DNA of 64,000 nucleotides from Cyclina sinensis (Eukaryota; Mollusca; Bivalvia; Venerida; Veneridae), in assembly GCA_012932295.1 (NCBI GenBank), contig JAAONU010000011.1, forward strand, positions 45,014,352 to 45,078,351. Direction: 5' to 3'. A program made the translations under genes and the position numbers. The notes below the pieces were generated by a model. That model saw only the letters and a list, made by a program, of their open reading frames with translations, was not told the DNA's origin and searched no databases. Shown here one piece after another: positions 44,765 to 56,399 of the stretch (the stretch's first letter is position 1; each line of letters starts with the position of its first letter).

Positions 44765-44886
44765 TGAAATGTTTTCTGTATCTTGCACTATCCCCGGCAA
44801 CCTAAAATAATCTAGACTCTTCAGTCGGCCTCGGTAATATGGGAAACCTGCACCGACGAAAAATTACTCAGAAAGATAGATAATTT
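44765..44886 (+). mobile_element. 5'-truncated SINE copy (tail only)
   Basis: TCTTGCACTATCCCCGGCAAC, CAGTCGGCCTCGGTAATATGGG and ACCGACG match the 3' half of the SINE at 22755-22900. It ends in AGAAAGATAGATA. 5' truncation is expected for LINE-mobilised copies. Confidence 0.7.
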
Positions 44887-44896
44887 AGAGCTGTAG

Positions 44897-45085
44897 GACC
44901 AAGTGACTGAGTAGTAACGCACAAAACTTGTAATACAGGGGTCGCGAGTTCGATAATCCGCACTTCGAAGTACTACTTTTGTTTTTCAGATTAGAAATTA
45001 AACCGATGTCCCGTGTATCGGTGTTATACACTTAGCATTTTTAAAAAAACAAGGGGATTCTCTATAATGTAAACGTTCTCTTTCT
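44897..45085 (+). mobile_element. Diverged SINE copy with tRNA-like head
   Basis: The head resembles the tRNA-like part of the 22611 copy (AGTGACTGAGTAGTAACGC, GCGAGTTCGATAATCCGC). The central domain is recognisable but worn (GAAATTAAACCGATGTCCCG). It lies directly behind the truncated copy at 44765-44886. Confidence 0.65.
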
Positions 45086-45669
45086 TCCATTCTTACATTA
45101 CCCATAACGATCGAAAATGATTAAACTCTTTAAAGGGGGAAGGGGCGTCTGTCACATTAAAAACCAGCGGTAGACATACTTATATAAAAAGAGGGTATAA
45201 TGGATTTATATTTCCGTCATACACACATGCTTCTTCTGGTAAAAACTTTGATGTACCATGGCCTTTTTACCAACTCAAGTAAAATCACCCAGACTGAATG
45301 TTTTCAGATTGTATCCCTTAATCATCTGTCAGAAACAAACAGGATAAGTTCAATCAATGGGACTTTGGCCTTTATTGATTTAACAAGTCTTGATAACTTG
45401 TACAACGTGGGATATATCCTTAACTCGCTGAAAATTAATTTCTAACATGAATAGGTAGTTTTGTTCACTTCTGAAATTTCCGGAGAATAACGTCGTCGTA
45501 TAACTGACTTTAATATATGCTTTGAAAATTCGATGACGCATCAGTTATTCCAAATAAACTAACGGACGATCGATTTTAACAATTAGCCTTCTCTTTTGTG
45601 TGTCTTTCAGTTGCCCTACCCGTTCTTACTGTACGCGTCACTGTTTGTTTTGCTTAGCTCAATTTAGTC

Positions 45670-47810
45670 GATTGTAAAAGTGTCTCGATTCCTCAGATTC
45701 TTTGTCAATATGACTATACAGCTTCTCTCAACTCATATTTTCTGTTCATATTATTGCTTATATTGTCTCGACACATCAGATTTTCCATTTAATTTGTATA
45801 CCGTGTCTCGGTTAAATCATTTCTTTATTTATATGACTGTATACCGTGTTTTGATTCAGCAGAGTTTGTGTTTATAAGACTGTAAAACTTGTCTTGATTC
45901 ATCACACTTTCTATTTATATGACTGTATACCGTGTTTTGATTCAGCAGAGTTTGTGTTTATAAGACTGTAAAACTTGTCTCGATTCATCACATTTTCTCT
46001 TTATATGACTGTATACCGTGTTTCGATAAACCTTGTCTAGCCTCCACATCAGCAGATTCTCTGTTTATATGACTGTAAACCTTGTCTAGCCTCCACATCA
46101 GCAGATTCTCTGTTTATATGACTGTAAACCTTGTCTAGCCTCTACATCAGCAGATTCTCTGTTTATATGACTGTTAACCTTGTCTAGCCTCTACATCAGC
46201 AGATTCTCTGTTTATATGACAGTAAACCTTGTATAGCCTCTACATCAGCAGATGCTCTGTTTATATGACTGTAAACCTTGTCTATACTCTGCATCAGCAG
46301 ATTTTCTGTTTATATGACTGTAAACCTTGTCTATACTCTACATCAGCAGATTCTCTGTTTATATGACAGTAAACCTTGTCTATACTCTACATCAGCAGAT
46401 TCTCTGTTTATATGACTGTTAACCTTGTCTATACTCTACATCAGCAGATTCTCTGTTTATATGACAGTAAGCCTTGTCTATACTCTACATCAGCAGATTC
46501 TCTGTTTATATGAGTGTAAATCTTGTCTAGCCTCTACATCAGCAGATTCTCTGTTTATATGACAGTAAACCTTGTCTATACTCTACATCAGCAGATTCTC
46601 TGTTGATATGACTGTAAACCTTGTCTATACTCTACATCAGCAGATTCTCTTTTTATATGAGTGTAAACCTTGTCTAGCCTCTACATCAGCTGATTCTTTG
46701 TTTATATGACTGTTAACCTTGTCTATACTCTACGTCAGCAGATTCTCTGTTTATATGACTGTTAACCTTGTCTAGCCTCCACATCAGCAGATTCTCTGTT
46801 TATATGACTGTAAACCTTGTCTATACTCTGCATCAGCAGATTTTCTGTTTATATGACTGTAAACCTTGTCTATACTCTACATCAGCAGATTCTCTGTTTA
46901 TATGACAGTAAACCTTGTCTATACTCTACATCAGCAGATTCTCTGTTTATATGACTGTTAACCTTGTCTAGCCTCTACATCAGCAGATTCTCTGTTTATA
47001 TGACAGTAAACCTTGTATAGCCTCTACATCAGCAGATGCTCTGTTTATATGACTGTAAACCTTGTCTATACTCTGCATCAGCAGATTTTCTGTTTATATG
47101 ACTGTAAACCTTGTCTATACTCTACATCAGCAGATTCTCTGTTTATATGACAGTAAACCTTGTCTATACTCTACATCAGCAGATTCTCTGTTTATATGAC
47201 TGTTAACCTTGTCTATACTCTACATCAGCAGATTCTCTGTTTATATGACAGTAAGCCTTGTCTATACTCAACATCAGCAGATTCTCTGTTTATATGAGTG
47301 TAAACCTTGTCTAGCCTCTACATCAGCAGATTCTCTGTTTATATGACAGTAAACCTTGTCTATACTCTACATCAGCAGATTCTCTGTTGATATGACTGTA
47401 AACCTTGTCTATACTCTACATCAGCAGATTCTCTTTTTATATGAGTGTAAACCTTGTCTAGCCTCTACATCAACTGATTCTTTGTTTATATGACTGTTAA
47501 CCTTGTCTATACTCTACGTCAGCAGATTCTCTGTTTATATGACTGTAAACCTTGTCTAGCCTCCACATCAGCAGATTCTCTGTTTATATGACAGTAAGCC
47601 TTGTCTATACTCTACATCAGCAGATTCTCTGTTTATATGACAGTGAACCTTGTCTAGCCTCTACATCAGCAGATTCTCTGTTAATATGACGGTAAACCTT
47701 GTCTAGCCTCTACATCAGCAGATTCTCTGTTGATATGACTCTAAACCTTGTCTGTAAAAAATGTTTAGACTGTTTATGTGACTGTAAACCTTGTCTAGGT
47801 AGATTCTCCG
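45670..47810. repeat. 49-bp satellite with a 784-bp higher-order repeat
   Basis: The unit is 49 bp, with CATCAGCAGATTCTCTG, TTTATATGACTGTAAACC and TTGTCTATACTC or TTGTCTAGCCTC. The rare variant GATGCTCTG occurs at 46251 and 47035, and TGTTGATATG occurs at 46601 and 47385; both pairs are exactly 784 bp (16 units) apart. The first 350 bp are a looser, older form (CCGTGTTTTGATTCAGCAG). Confidence 0.96.
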
Positions 47811-48954
47811 TTTTAAATAACTGAAATAACTAATTCATTAGATTCTTAGTTTTTTATAGCTATTTACTTGTGCTCTATTTTTGAGAAACGCAAAAAATCT
47901 GTTGTACTACTTTTTATTCTATTTCCTTTTTGCCTTTTCTCATTGAGTCATCTGTTTTAAAGATTGAAATTTCTTTCGAGAAGCTGGTCAACTATTATGT
48001 CTTGTTATCTCTGTTTTAACCAACAACAAGTAATGGTTGGTCAAACGGAGACATATTTCCTTTTTGTCGTTTGTTTAAAAAATGTAAACGAAAATCTCGC
48101 AATCATTTCCAACAGAAAAATAGTATCTTCATATCTCGCCTAAATGATTGGGATCTTTTAAATAACTTAGTGAAATTCAGTGTCGTTTTCACAGCCAGTA
48201 GTATTGAAAAATGATATACATATACATGTTATAAAAAGTACATACCTGATACACCATGCGTGTTATTTCGAAACCTGATGCGCTTTACATAAGGACACAT
48301 AGAAGTGTATACATTTACCTTTTCCTTCTTTAATTTTCATCCAACCATTTTGAATTTTCTATAAGGGAAGATTTCGTTTGACATTGTGTAAAGTATAAAG
48401 AGTCATCCTTTTAAGCTTATTTTTAATTTGTTTTTAATGTGCAATCATCATCTTGTAAGCAACCAAGAGAATTAAGTGGTAAATTTACATTTACAACTAT
48501 TTCATTTTTGTTCGTCTGACCTTAAAAAAAACTCTCAGAACACTGGAAAGCATCTATTAAGTACTTGTTGACACCCGCTTTTAAAAAATAAAATTTACGA
48601 CTAATGCAAACATTGTTGGAGTGCCTGCCTTGATCAATATCTCAATGAGTTAAATTTATTGGGTTTAGAATGAAACTGTTAACCAATCTTTGCTTTTGAT
48701 TATAAATTGTCAACAAGAAAAAAGAAAAGAAAGAGGAAAACACTCAGTACGAATGATTTATTGAGAAATTATTTCTACTGTATCTCTATATCAGAACAAC
48801 TCATGTATATCAAGTACAAAACTACAGATTTTGTCTATCGTATTTATATGGTTTAAATACAAGTTCTAATTTCTGAAAGTGATATTGACAAAAAATGTCT
48901 CTTTAAAATGTGAAGTGAACTTGACAATGGCAATTTAAGTAATACGTGCGATAT

Positions 48955-49080
48955 ATGTTCTGTTCTGTTCTGTTCTGGCCTAACATGTTGCCCTGCCCAG
49001 TTTTGCCCTGTTTTGATCTACCCTGCTCTGTTCTTTTTTGTTCCAGTTTAGTTCGTATTTTTTCTGCTCTATTCTGTTTT
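48955..49080. repeat. GTTCT/CCCTG-rich simple sequence
   Basis: Pentamer-like runs of TTCTG and CCCTG lie a short way upstream of the exon 2 acceptor. The open frame across it is low complexity. Confidence 0.6.
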
Positions 49081-49258
49081 GTGCTTTACGTTTTATTTCT
49101 GTCTTGTTACAGACGGCTCCTTTTAAAAGCAGCACTAACATTATATAAATGTTTTGCTCTGTCCCGCTGTTGTTGCGGTAGCAGACGTCGTGCGTTATCA
49201 TGTTCTATTTATAGATTTGGAAAAGCAGTTTTGCCTTAAGTATTTATTCTATTTTTAG

Positions 49259-49452
49259 TTTGCAGGAACTTGGAGAAAAAGCTGCCCGGTTGAATAAAAG
49301 TGTTGTTCAGCATTACACATTTCCAGTCGGCACATCAAATGATTTCTTCGGTGTTACCCCACGGCATCAGTTCTTGAAGTCCGTTCTAGACCATCTACCT
49401 AACTCTAACCGCTGGTTTATATTTCCCTACCCAAACACAGTCTTGACAACAG
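49259..49452 (+). CDS. GT32-type glycosyltransferase gene 2, exon 2
   Basis: The exon is 194 nt, the same length and phases as exon 2 of gene 1, between TTTTTAG and GTATGTC. It encodes SLQELGEKAARLNKSVVQHY followed by TFPVGTSNDFFGVTPRHQF ... PYPNTVLTT, identical to gene 1 from TFPVG onward. The first 20 residues differ more, so constraint is concentrated in the second part, which in GT32 enzymes lines the active site behind the DXD loop. Confidence 0.92.
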
Positions 49453-50806
49453 GTATGTCATTTCCCTATTACAACAGTAAAACACCTCCAGAGCAAACAC
49501 TGAAGAGTGAGTATATAGTCACTTCTTTGTTCAACCACATGTATGTCTGTAACGGTTTCTTGTCTAGAACATAAATAGAAGATCCTTAAAATTAAACAAT
49601 CGGTCAAACTGACAATATTTCAAGAAAAAAGTTTGTACTGATGTGTATTCTTAGAAAGAGTAACATTATCAGACTTGAGTAATTTATATGCAAGCATTTA
49701 GAAAAGAATTGAGTAAGGTTGAATATTGTTATACTACCTTTGATGACTGTCCAAGTCATAAATTGAATTTACAAAATAACTGGATACATTATATCCTGTG
49801 TATTTCCTGTGTATTTCCATTTTTTGCTATATAAGAAATTTAGAAATTAAAGAAGCCTTTATTTTTTCCAAATTTACATGATTTCAGAAACATTCGCTGT
49901 GTTTTCACAATTTATCTTGACTGTCATGCATCTAAGTCATATTGGACACTAATATAAGTTTTAGTTAATATAAAGTTTAAAACTTCACACATGGAAAATT
50001 CTCTTAGAAAATACATTGAATGCACACGAACCATGACTCCATTTAATATCATTTTAGTTGTTTCCCTTTGCTTATTTTGAAACTTTATTCTGGTCCGGAC
50101 AATGTCTCCCAGACATTTGAACATGGAAATTAAACCTTAACTTGTCGACAGATTTCACCGGTGGGTGAGTGCGAGGTGATTGCTGCTTATTTATTTTTAG
50201 CACTTAAAACTACTTGTATTTCGCCTTTAACCCTCGGTATTAGGAAGCTAACGGAGCCTAATAACCATAGCTTTCAAAATTGTTTTTAGTTATTGCCCTT
50301 GGTTTGTCATCATAACTGTTTTTGTCAAACCCAATGACGATCGAAGCTTGGATAGAAGTAAAAAAAATAATAAAGTGACCAAGAGTGATATCTCTTCATT
50401 TACTATGTTTTGAGTTAAAGCTCTTAGTTATTTTCTATTTTCAGTTTATCTTGAGACAATATTCTAAGAGTCATTGAGATACACACTTGAAACTTAATTT
50501 ATTGATAGATCTTATATAAGAGTGCAACGCCATATTTTAATTTATTGCCCTTTGTGATTTTCCTTCTCCAGTTTTTCAAGCTTATTTTGTATTAAAACCC
50601 TCTTTAAACATGACCAGACATGAAAACTGCCTATCTTTGGATAAATCTGATAAAAAAAAAACAAATATTCTAACTCTTTTTATTTCATATACTAAACCAT
50701 TTATCCTTTCATTGTATAATTATGAAACGATGCGGTTTGGGTGACTGGTCTTTTTGCAAAATGAATACAGATTGAAAAAAAAGCATTTTCTTCTTCTTTG
50801 TTTCAG
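49453..50806 (+). other. Intron 2 of GT32 gene 2
   Basis: This 1.35-kb phase-1 intron ends in TTGTTTCAG. It holds no repeat array and no recognised element. Confidence 0.85.
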
Positions 50807-51063
50807 GAACTACGTATATGTGGGGCCGGTACCTCAACTATCCATACCAAGATGAGTTTATGATTCTAGAACAGGACGAAATCCAGAAATACGTGCGGCA
50901 TCACCATCATTCAACGTGGCATGGATGGGATGCCTTACTTATAAGATTCTTTGTTAAATACTATCACGTGCTCGCCTTACCAATAATCTTCGTCTTCGTT
51001 TATTATTTGTTGTGGCTGCTGAAATCAAAGCGGATGATTAAACGGCTATATCGTTCCTTTTAA
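50807..51063 (+). CDS. GT32-type glycosyltransferase gene 2, exon 3 (last)
   Basis: The exon starts after TTTCAG and ends in TAA at 51061-51063. It encodes TTYMWGRYLNYPYQDEF, HHHHSTWHGWDALLIRFFV and a C-terminal hydrophobic segment (LALPIIFVFVYYLLWLL) with a basic tail. The W-H-G-W-D block matches gene 1 exactly. The two genes share a second membrane segment after the catalytic domain although its residues have changed, so the double anchor is probably functional. Confidence 0.9.
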
Positions 51064-52285
51064 AAAGTAAGGAGTGATCTTTCTGATAATAGATGGAATG
51101 ATCTGTCATTATGTGACATGATGATCTTAAGAGCAAATAGTCAGTTTTCAAAAGAAAAGTGAACATACCACATTATGTAACTGCTGCTCTCTGATAAACG
51201 ACTGTTAGTTAGAATTAATTTTTATAGCCAGTAGAATGTGCCATATTTTTTAAAACCACTATTTAATATATTTCATTTTTATATATTCAAATTATTTTAT
51301 CTTAAAAAGAGTCTTATGTACACTTTTCTGTTTACACAAATGAGTTGTGCCATGATTTTTTCACAATCAAAAACAAATTGTTTTTTTACGAAATTTGTAG
51401 ATTTTCTAAATGTTCACGCGAATAGAATGTGCCATGAGTTTTATTATCACAAAAAAATCGCAGTATTTTTCTACATAAGTTTTTTAATGTTTACGCAAAT
51501 AAAATGTGTTTTGCAAATTTATGTCTTTATAACTGCAATATAAAAGGTTTTTGAAGATCTTTGCATTTTAGATTTTATGTTACCTTTTTTTAAATCTGTA
51601 TTTTTACATACGAAGCTGATAGCTGTGTATAGTTGGAACAAAATGGCGGCTACCCAACTAAAAGGATGACAAAATGTTTTTATAACGATAGCAGGATGGC
51701 ATTCTGACACGGTGCATGTGGTCCGTCTGTCTGTTCATTCGATTGCAACTTCTTTTGTAGAAAACTCCTCTTACAGTTTTCATTCCACAGAAAAAAACTT
51801 TGTACACAGTATATAAAAAGTGGGTTTGCACGACATATCTGTTTTGGGGGGCTCAACCCATGCGTTTTGAAGTCTCAGTCCACCCATCGACACAATGGCC
51901 CACAGAGACAGTGAATTCTATATGTTAGTGTTATATTATCTAGCCCTCACACTAATTAAGCTATTAATTTCAGTTACTAATTAAACAGCACACATGATCT
52001 TTGTTTCGATGTTTGTTCAAGAAAGAAGGAATTCACTGAAATGAAGTGGTAAGTATATACCACAAAGGTAAAAAAAAGCTTTTCAAATCGGCATCCGAAA
52101 GTGTTAACACATAACCAGCACCTTACTATAAATAAAGGGAGATAATACTTATATGAGAACCAATAGACATGATTATAATTGCTGGATTATCTACCTTTCT
52201 ATTTACTGTAAAATTCGTGTGAAGACTTACGCTGTTTAACAATGTAGTTGTTTCAATTTGAAAAGCTACTTCTAGTATTTTCATT
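51064..52285. other. 3' flank of GT32 gene 2
   Basis: This is AT-rich DNA with a loosely repeated word AATAGAATGTGCCAT (about 51230 and 51420) and AATAAAATGTG at about 51499, which holds a polyadenylation hexamer. No exon is seen. A YY1-like AAAATGGCGGC occurs at about 51642. Confidence 0.5.
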
Positions 52286-52289
52286 GTGC

Positions 52290-53572
52290 GCTTATCGTTT
52301 ATGTCCACCTTATCCGGAACGATGCCGGACAGCCAGAAGACGTTTAATAACGGGTGGACGGAAAGCCAGAGTGTCAAATGGCGTGTTAACGGTCTGTCAA
52401 AGAACAGCTGATAACACGAGGACTGACAGTAAGAGGACGTCTAACGACGGGTGGACTTACAGCTACAGGTCGTCCTCTGACAGGTAGACCGATAGCCACA
52501 GGTCGTCTTATGACGGTAGGACGGACAGTCACAGATCGTCTTATGACGGGCAGGGGCGGATCCAGGATTTTGGGTTAGGGGGGGCGTAACTTTTAATCAC
52601 TCTAAGCGGGAACGTTTAAATTGCGTGCACTCTGTGTTGTGTACGAGTACATCTCAAAAGGCAATGTTGTATAAAGATACGCGAGCGAAGCGAGCGAAGA
52701 AAAAATAGGAAAATATAGTATATTTTATTGTTTCCATACCAAAGAACATGTAAGCTCCGAGAATTTTAGGGGGGGCGTGCGCCGGGTGCGCCCCCCCCCC
52801 TGGATCCGCTAGTGACGGGTAAACGGACATCCACAGGACGTCTTATGACGGTAGAACGGACAGTCACAGATCGTTTTATGACGGATAAACGGACATCCAC
52901 AGGACGTCTTATGACGGTAAGACGGACAGTCACAGATCGTTTTGTGACGGATAAACGGACATCCACAGGACGTCTTATGACGGTAGGACGGACAGTCACA
53001 GACCGTCTTATGACGGGTAAACGGACATCCACAGGACGTCTTATGACATAAGGACGGACAGTCACAGGTCGTCTTATGACGGGTAAACGGACATCCACAG
53101 GACGTCTTATGACGGTAGGACGGACAGTCACAGATCGTCTTATGACGGGTAAACGGACATCCACAGGACGTCTTATGACGGTAGGACGGACAGTCACAGG
53201 TCGTCTTATGACGGGTAAACGGACATCCACAGGACGTCTTATGACGGTAGGACGGACAGTCACAGGTCGTCTTATGACGGATAAACGGACATCCACAGGA
53301 CGTCTTATGACGGTAGGACGGACAGTCACAGGTCGTCTTATGACGGGTAAACGGACATCCACAGGACGTCTTATGACGGTAGGACAGACATCCACAGGAC
53401 GTTTTATGACGGTAGGACGAAGAGTCACAGGTCGTTATATGACGGGTAAACGGACATCCACAGGACGTCTTATGACGGTAGGACGGACAGTAACAGGTCG
53501 TCTTATGACGGGTAAACGGACATCCACAGGTTGTCTTATGACGGTAGGACGGACAGTCACAGGTCGTCTTAT
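52290..53572. repeat. 30/60-bp GC-rich minisatellite, block 1
   Basis: Two alternating 30-bp half units (ACGGACAGTCACAGGTCGTC and ACGGACATCCACAGGACGTC, each followed by TTATGACGG and a GTAGG or GTAAA word) make a 60-bp period. Both strands stay open for over 200 codons (+: TGKRTSTGRLMTVGRTVT; -: RPTVIRRPVDVRLPVIRRPV). This follows from a period divisible by three and no stop codon in the unit. A MITE-like element interrupts it at 52551-52812. Confidence 0.95.
52551..52812. mobile_element. hAT-like MITE in the minisatellite
   Basis: The ends are CAGGGGCGGATCCAGG on the left and CCTGGATCCGCTAG on the right, which are imperfect inverted repeats sharing GCGGATCCAGG. The flanks repeat TGACGGG (52544-52550 and 52813-52819), consistent with a 7-8 bp target-site duplication as made by hAT transposases. 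The interior has no coding capacity and includes GCGAGCGAAGCGAGCGAAG and a long C run. Confidence 0.75.
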
Positions 53573-53940
53573 GAAGTATGAAACGACCAATTCAGTCTAC
53601 TGGAGCTCAAAATATATCATAATGGTGGCTAGAAATAGTTCTCAGTTTTCTTGGGGTTTTTTTAATATTTTTGCCCTAATCTGTGTATTTCTTTTTTTGC
53701 TGGAATCATTTTGTTTGACTTTTTCTGATAGTGTGGTAGCAATTGTATCCTCAAATACATTCAGAATAGAATTCACAATGTGAAATTGTTATACATACCC
53801 CAGTCTGAAAATTAGCTCAAATTTTTGTTAATTTTATGGGAAAGTTCACATGAGCAGAAATATCTTTCTTGTTTGAAACACAACCCCCACTTTTCTTGCT
53901 ATTTTTCATGAGTACAGATATAGATCTACAAGAATATGTA
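53573..53940. other. Spacer between minisatellite blocks
   Basis: This is AT-rich unique DNA, with no feature recognised. The + frame of the minisatellite runs into it until 53783, without support as coding. Confidence 0.5.
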
Positions 53941-53941
53941 A

Positions 53942-54325
53942 GTCTAATGACGGATTGACGGAAAGTCACAGGTCGTCTTATAACGTGTGGACGGACAGCC
54001 TCAGGTCGTCTAATGGCAGGTAAACCGACAGCCAAAGGACGTGTTAAGACAGGTTTACCGACAGCCACAGGACGTCTTCATACAGGTAAACCGACAGCCA
54101 CAGGACGTCTTAAGACAGGTAGACAGACAGCCACAGCCAAAGGTCGTCTAACGACGGTTGGACTGACAGCCATAAGACATCTAACGATGTGTAGATGAAC
54201 ATCGACAGATCGTCTAATTACGGATGGACAGAAAGCCACAGGACGTCGTACGACGAGCGGACGGGCATCCACAGGTCCTTTAATGACAGATAGACAGACA
54301 GCCACAGGTCGTCTTCTGACGGAAA
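53942..54325. repeat. 30-bp minisatellite, block 2 (diverged)
   Basis: Related 30-bp units with GACAGCCACAGG, CGTCTTAAGACAGGTA and CGTCTAACGACGG words. They are more diverged than block 1 and no longer alternate strictly. Confidence 0.88.
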
Positions 54326-54647
54326 GATGGATAGGGTCACATTTGACGAAAGAAAGCAGTACTTGTTACAGAAAGTCTGAACCCCCTTTACTCAAACTTG
54401 GTTTTGCTTTTGTTCAGCTCTGTCAAATATATAGGATAAAAATAGCAAAATGCCTTTTATTCGCTAATTAAGATGGCTGTATTCATAGCCACATAACAAT
54501 TAAAAAAAATATGTGCATGAAAATTCCGTCATTTTGTCTATTGTTACCAGTTTGTAAACTATTTAGCCAGTTTGTAAAACAACAGAGTGCCATATAACAG
54601 AAAACTTTGCTTCCTTTTTCTTTCTTTCTTCTTTCTTTCTTTCTTTT

Positions 54648-54683
<36 letters not shown>

Positions 54684-55323
54684 TTAAAAAGGATTGGCAT
54701 AGTTATCAATTCTTTTAGATTTTTGGTTACCTTGTAAAGATCTGTTATGATTTATAGTATTTATAATACATATATAGAATAACGGAGTTTATGAAAAGGG
54801 GTGATTGGTTAAGAATTGTAAAACGTAAGATGGTTATCAAGCTAACGAGGTAGGTTTAACATGACGGAAAAATCGACTCAATTGTTAATCAAACATGCCA
54901 AAGTGTATTTTGTTCAGTGATTCAGCAATTGTAAAGACGCTATAATCAATATTTTAAAACTGGTAGTCAAATTACAAATCACAAATGGATAAGAACAAAT
55001 GTTGTCATTTCTGTGTTGAAAAAAGTACGCAATCGAAAGGAATTTCAGAGAGAGAGAAACGAATATCGAGTCACAGCATGAATAACAAGTTACAAGTCCT
55101 ACTGAGTCAAAGTCCTTTGAACAAGTCCAGATATCAACATGTGACATATTCTTTTTTCATTAGCCCAAAATTTTGCTTTACGGCAAACAGTTCATTGTTA
55201 ACTTAATCTTGGCAACAGTTTGGTATCAGGTTATTAAGTGCGTTAGTTTCCTTTTGTGGCAATACATCGCATTATTGGCTGGCAACCAATAATTTATACA
55301 TCCATTCTTCCACCATCCTTTCG
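54326..55323. other. Gene-free DNA before the assembly gap
   Basis: This includes the CTTT microsatellite at 54611-54686. A 73-codon + frame (54985-55206) and a minus frame across it have no motif. Confidence 0.5.
54611..54686. repeat. CTTT microsatellite
   Basis: A run of TTTC/CTTT units with a few interruptions. Confidence 0.95.
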
Positions 55324-55423
55324 NNNNNNNNNNNNNNNNNNNNNNNNNNNNNNNNNNNNNNNNNNNNNNNNNNNNNNNNNNNNNNNNNNNNNNNNNNNNN
55401 NNNNNNNNNNNNNNNNNNNNNNN
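55324..55423. other. Assembly gap, 100 N
   Basis: Exactly 100 N bases, the usual placeholder for a gap of unknown size. Whether the two sides are neighbours in the genome depends on the scaffolding evidence. Confidence 0.99.
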
Positions 55424-56399
55424 TTTTGAATGTTAAATATCAATTTCACTTTCATACCAGTATCTTTACAATAAATAAATAGGATCAAAGGACTGGGGAG
55501 AAACTCTGTCTGCCAGTCTGTTATTTCAACTTATCTAGTCTCCAACAATTCCTTTGTATACTTGAACCAGGAAAAGATTTTTGCATTCCAGCATGAAGGG
55601 CTGGATAATTAAACTTTCAGTCTAAGGAATAATAAACTTATGTTTCTGAACATCTTTCCACCAAATAGCAGTTAGCCTTACTAAAGGATTTAGTTTGGTG
55701 TGATTATGTCCACTTTCAGACTCTCTGAAACTATTTTTTAACTAACAGATTCTGATGACCCAACGCTAAAATCCTAATATTGCAGGCATGGTGGTAGAAA
55801 GGATCAGGTCAGTGGAGAGTTTCAAAGGCATGTTTCTCAAGAGGAAACAGTTTAACTCTTCTTCTCAAGTCATCAGCTGTAACTTATTATCCATTAAGTT
55901 TTTGTTGGAACAGTCAGTATCATTATATTCATGTAATGAATTTAGTTTCAAAATAAAAACAATTGCTCTTTTACATCAATGTTATTATATCTAAATTCTA
56001 ATTTATTTTTAGCAATTTCAGATATAAATGCTCTAATTACTGTATGCAAATAAGTCATAATTTTTGCCTCAATCACTTCCAAATTAAAGCTGAAAAAAAT
56101 AATTGCATTTCAGTTGGGGGGAAAAGGCATCTATCAAAACCTGACACCCGCTTATTTTCATAAAAACAATGACAGTATAATCACTACATGCTAAGAAATA
56201 CTCTGCCAAAAATCTTTAAATTAACACAACATTTTTTTCAATCTGAATCAGTGGCATGAAATAGGCAATAATCTCAGTGTTTTTGCTGGCTGCAAAATAC
56301 AAGCTTTCCTTCACAATCAAGCATTTCAGATGACAGCAAACTATGGATAAATAGGTGCTTTGGGCCAAAGGGACAAAAAAAATGAGAACAGTTCTTGTT

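Larger units (their letters stand above)
40976..49258 (+). other. Intron 1 of GT32 gene 2 (8.3 kb)
   Basis: The intron runs from GTAAAC to TTTTTAG, phase 2 like its counterpart in gene 1 but four times longer. It holds a 60-bp array (43966-44250), SINE pieces (44765-45080), a 49-bp satellite (45670-47810) and a GTTCT-rich stretch (48955-49080). A repeated word (GAGCTCGCGTAAGCTCTTTGCGC-like; core GCGTAAGCTCT) occurs at about 41675 and 41762. No further exon is visible. Confidence 0.85.

Noticed and set aside
48946..49239. 97-codon cysteine/leucine/serine-rich frame before GT32 gene 2 exon 2
   Set aside because: It reads through GTTCT-type simple sequence within an intron and ends just before the exon acceptor in another frame.
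52766..53428. 220-codon minus-strand V/R/P-rich frame
   Set aside because: It mirrors the 30-bp minisatellite; the opposite strand is equally open, so the frame has no evidential weight as a gene.
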